64,000 nt of DNA. It comes from Caulobacteraceae bacterium (GTDB lineage: Bacteria > Pseudomonadota > Alphaproteobacteria > Caulobacterales > Caulobacteraceae). The notes under the pieces were generated by a model. It was given only the letters and a program-made list of their open reading frames with translations, ran no database searches and had not been told where the DNA came from. The position numbers and the translations under genes are program-made. The stretch covers positions 1 through 64,000 of the forward strand of contig JAIYCQ010000032.1 in NCBI GenBank assembly GCA_027487945.1, read 5' to 3'. This document shows, piece after piece, positions 63,491 through 64,000 of the stretch (its first letter is position 1; every line of letters begins with the position of its first letter).

Positions 63491-64000
63491 CCAGGCGATC
63501 GGGCGTCTACATCGCGCGCCTCGACATCGGCGAACCGCACATCATGGGGGTGGCGAGGAAGATCGACGCCCAGGTGGCCGCCCTGACGGCGGCGGTCGGA
63601 CCGGTCGAGACCTGGTTCCTGCGCGGCCTGAGCGTCGAACGCGACGGCGAGACGGTCTACCGGCAGCCGGCGGGGCCGCTGGCCCGCCAGAGGCTTCACG
63701 CGACCGGGTTCTATGACGTCATAGGGCGCGCGGCCCCGACCGCCGACTACATCTATATCCGGCATCAGCGGTGCACCCCGGCGCTGCTGGCGCTGCTGGC
63801 CCGGCTGCAACGCCAATCGCCGCGCCGCCCGGTGTTCGTCGAGGTGCCGACCTGGCCCTACGCCGCCGAACAGGTGACGCCCCGCGAGCGTCTGCTGGGG
63901 GCTGTGGACCGCCTGACCCGCAACAGACTCGGCCGCTATGTGGACCGCGTGGTGACGTTCTCAGAGGCGGAGCGCCTGTTCGGCATCCCGACCATCCAAA
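63487..64000 (+). CDS. glycosyltransferase-like protein, partial (cut by window edge)
   Basis: At least 171 residues from ATG 63487: MTRRSGVYIARLDIGEPHIM, then VARKIDAQVAALTAAVGPVETWFLRG (~22-47), PTADYIYIRHQRCTPALLALLARL (~80) and PVFVEVPTWPYAAEQ (~112), ending VDRVVTFSEAERLFGIPTIQ. This is the N-terminal domain of a GT-B family 4 enzyme; the sugar-nucleotide domain is beyond the window. Four-base overlap with the pyruvyltransferase gene, same operon. Confidence 0.8.
   Translation, partial: MTRRSGVYIARLDIGEPHIMGVARKIDAQVAALTAAVGPVETWFLRGLSVERDGETVYRQPAGPLARQRLHATGFYDVIGRAAPTADYIYIRHQRCTPALLALLARLQRQSPRRPVFVEVPTWPYAAEQVTPRERLLGAVDRLTRNRLGRYVDRVVTFSEAERLFGIPTIQ

Overview
The window is GC-rich DNA (three-base codon bias to G/C throughout) with about 60 protein genes packed on both strands, and no rRNA, tRNA or CRISPR array that I could recognise. 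The gene set points to an alphaproteobacterium of the Caulobacterales (Caulobacter/Phenylobacterium type). Reasons are an AtpH very like that of Caulobacter as I remember it, a class I lysyl-tRNA synthetase, the orphan cytosine methyltransferase-cysK-Vsr group, several acyl-CoA dehydrogenases and palindromic intergenic repeats typical of that group. The genus assignment is inference.

Layout. 1-3.1 kb: the start of the ATP synthase F1 operon (atpH-atpA, leftward, atpA cut by the window edge), then a hotdog-like small protein, a secreted small protein with its own terminator, and a membrane protein. 3.2-8.1 kb: an acyl-CoA dehydrogenase, then a rightward cluster lemA-TPM-TPM-spermidine-synthase-like-DUF1330. 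8.1-12.7 kb: a D-aminoacylase-like amidohydrolase, a thiolase, and small exported proteins. 12.8-15.4 kb: a DNA cytosine methyltransferase, cysK and vsr. 15.4-21.8 kb (leftward): a hybrid histidine kinase, an OsmC pair, and a two-acyl-CoA-dehydrogenase operon headed by a MerR regulator that has clustered TTGACGT-type half-sites over its promoter. 21.8-28 kb: a membrane protein, an S24/LexA-like regulator, an SH3 envelope protein whose ribosome site can be masked by a hairpin, LysRS, a CPBP protease, a MAPEG protein and a dicarboxylate symporter. 28-37 kb: an acetyltransferase, a HAD phosphatase, an unannotated-looking 37-residue protein, two thioesterases, and a DNA-repair group (MBL exonuclease, membrane protein, ATP-dependent ligase) coupled to a DUF4838 glycan-type protein.

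36.6-48.5 kb mixes nucleotide-sugar and sulfur metabolism: a WbpE-like aminotransferase, MscS, cystathionine gamma- and beta-type enzymes, GmhB, an AGE epimerase, cysD-cysNC (sulfate activation), and a UDP-glucuronate-epimerase/TviB pair. 49.7-59.0 kb is a single 3,100-residue autotransporter with modular tandem repeats, followed by its own terminator and two small genes. 59.3-64 kb is a tight run of glycosyltransferases and a pyruvyltransferase, cut by the right edge; with TviB, WbpE, GmhB and the AGE epimerase it suggests a surface polysaccharide locus next to a giant surface protein.

No wholly new multi-gene system is proven by the sequence. The items I rate highest are the modular autotransporter, the hairpin that can mask the ribosome site at 23.6 kb, the 37-residue protein gene with a long structured 3' end, the nested operator array upstream of the MerR gene, and the TPM-protein gene whose start region consists of a mobile palindromic repeat.
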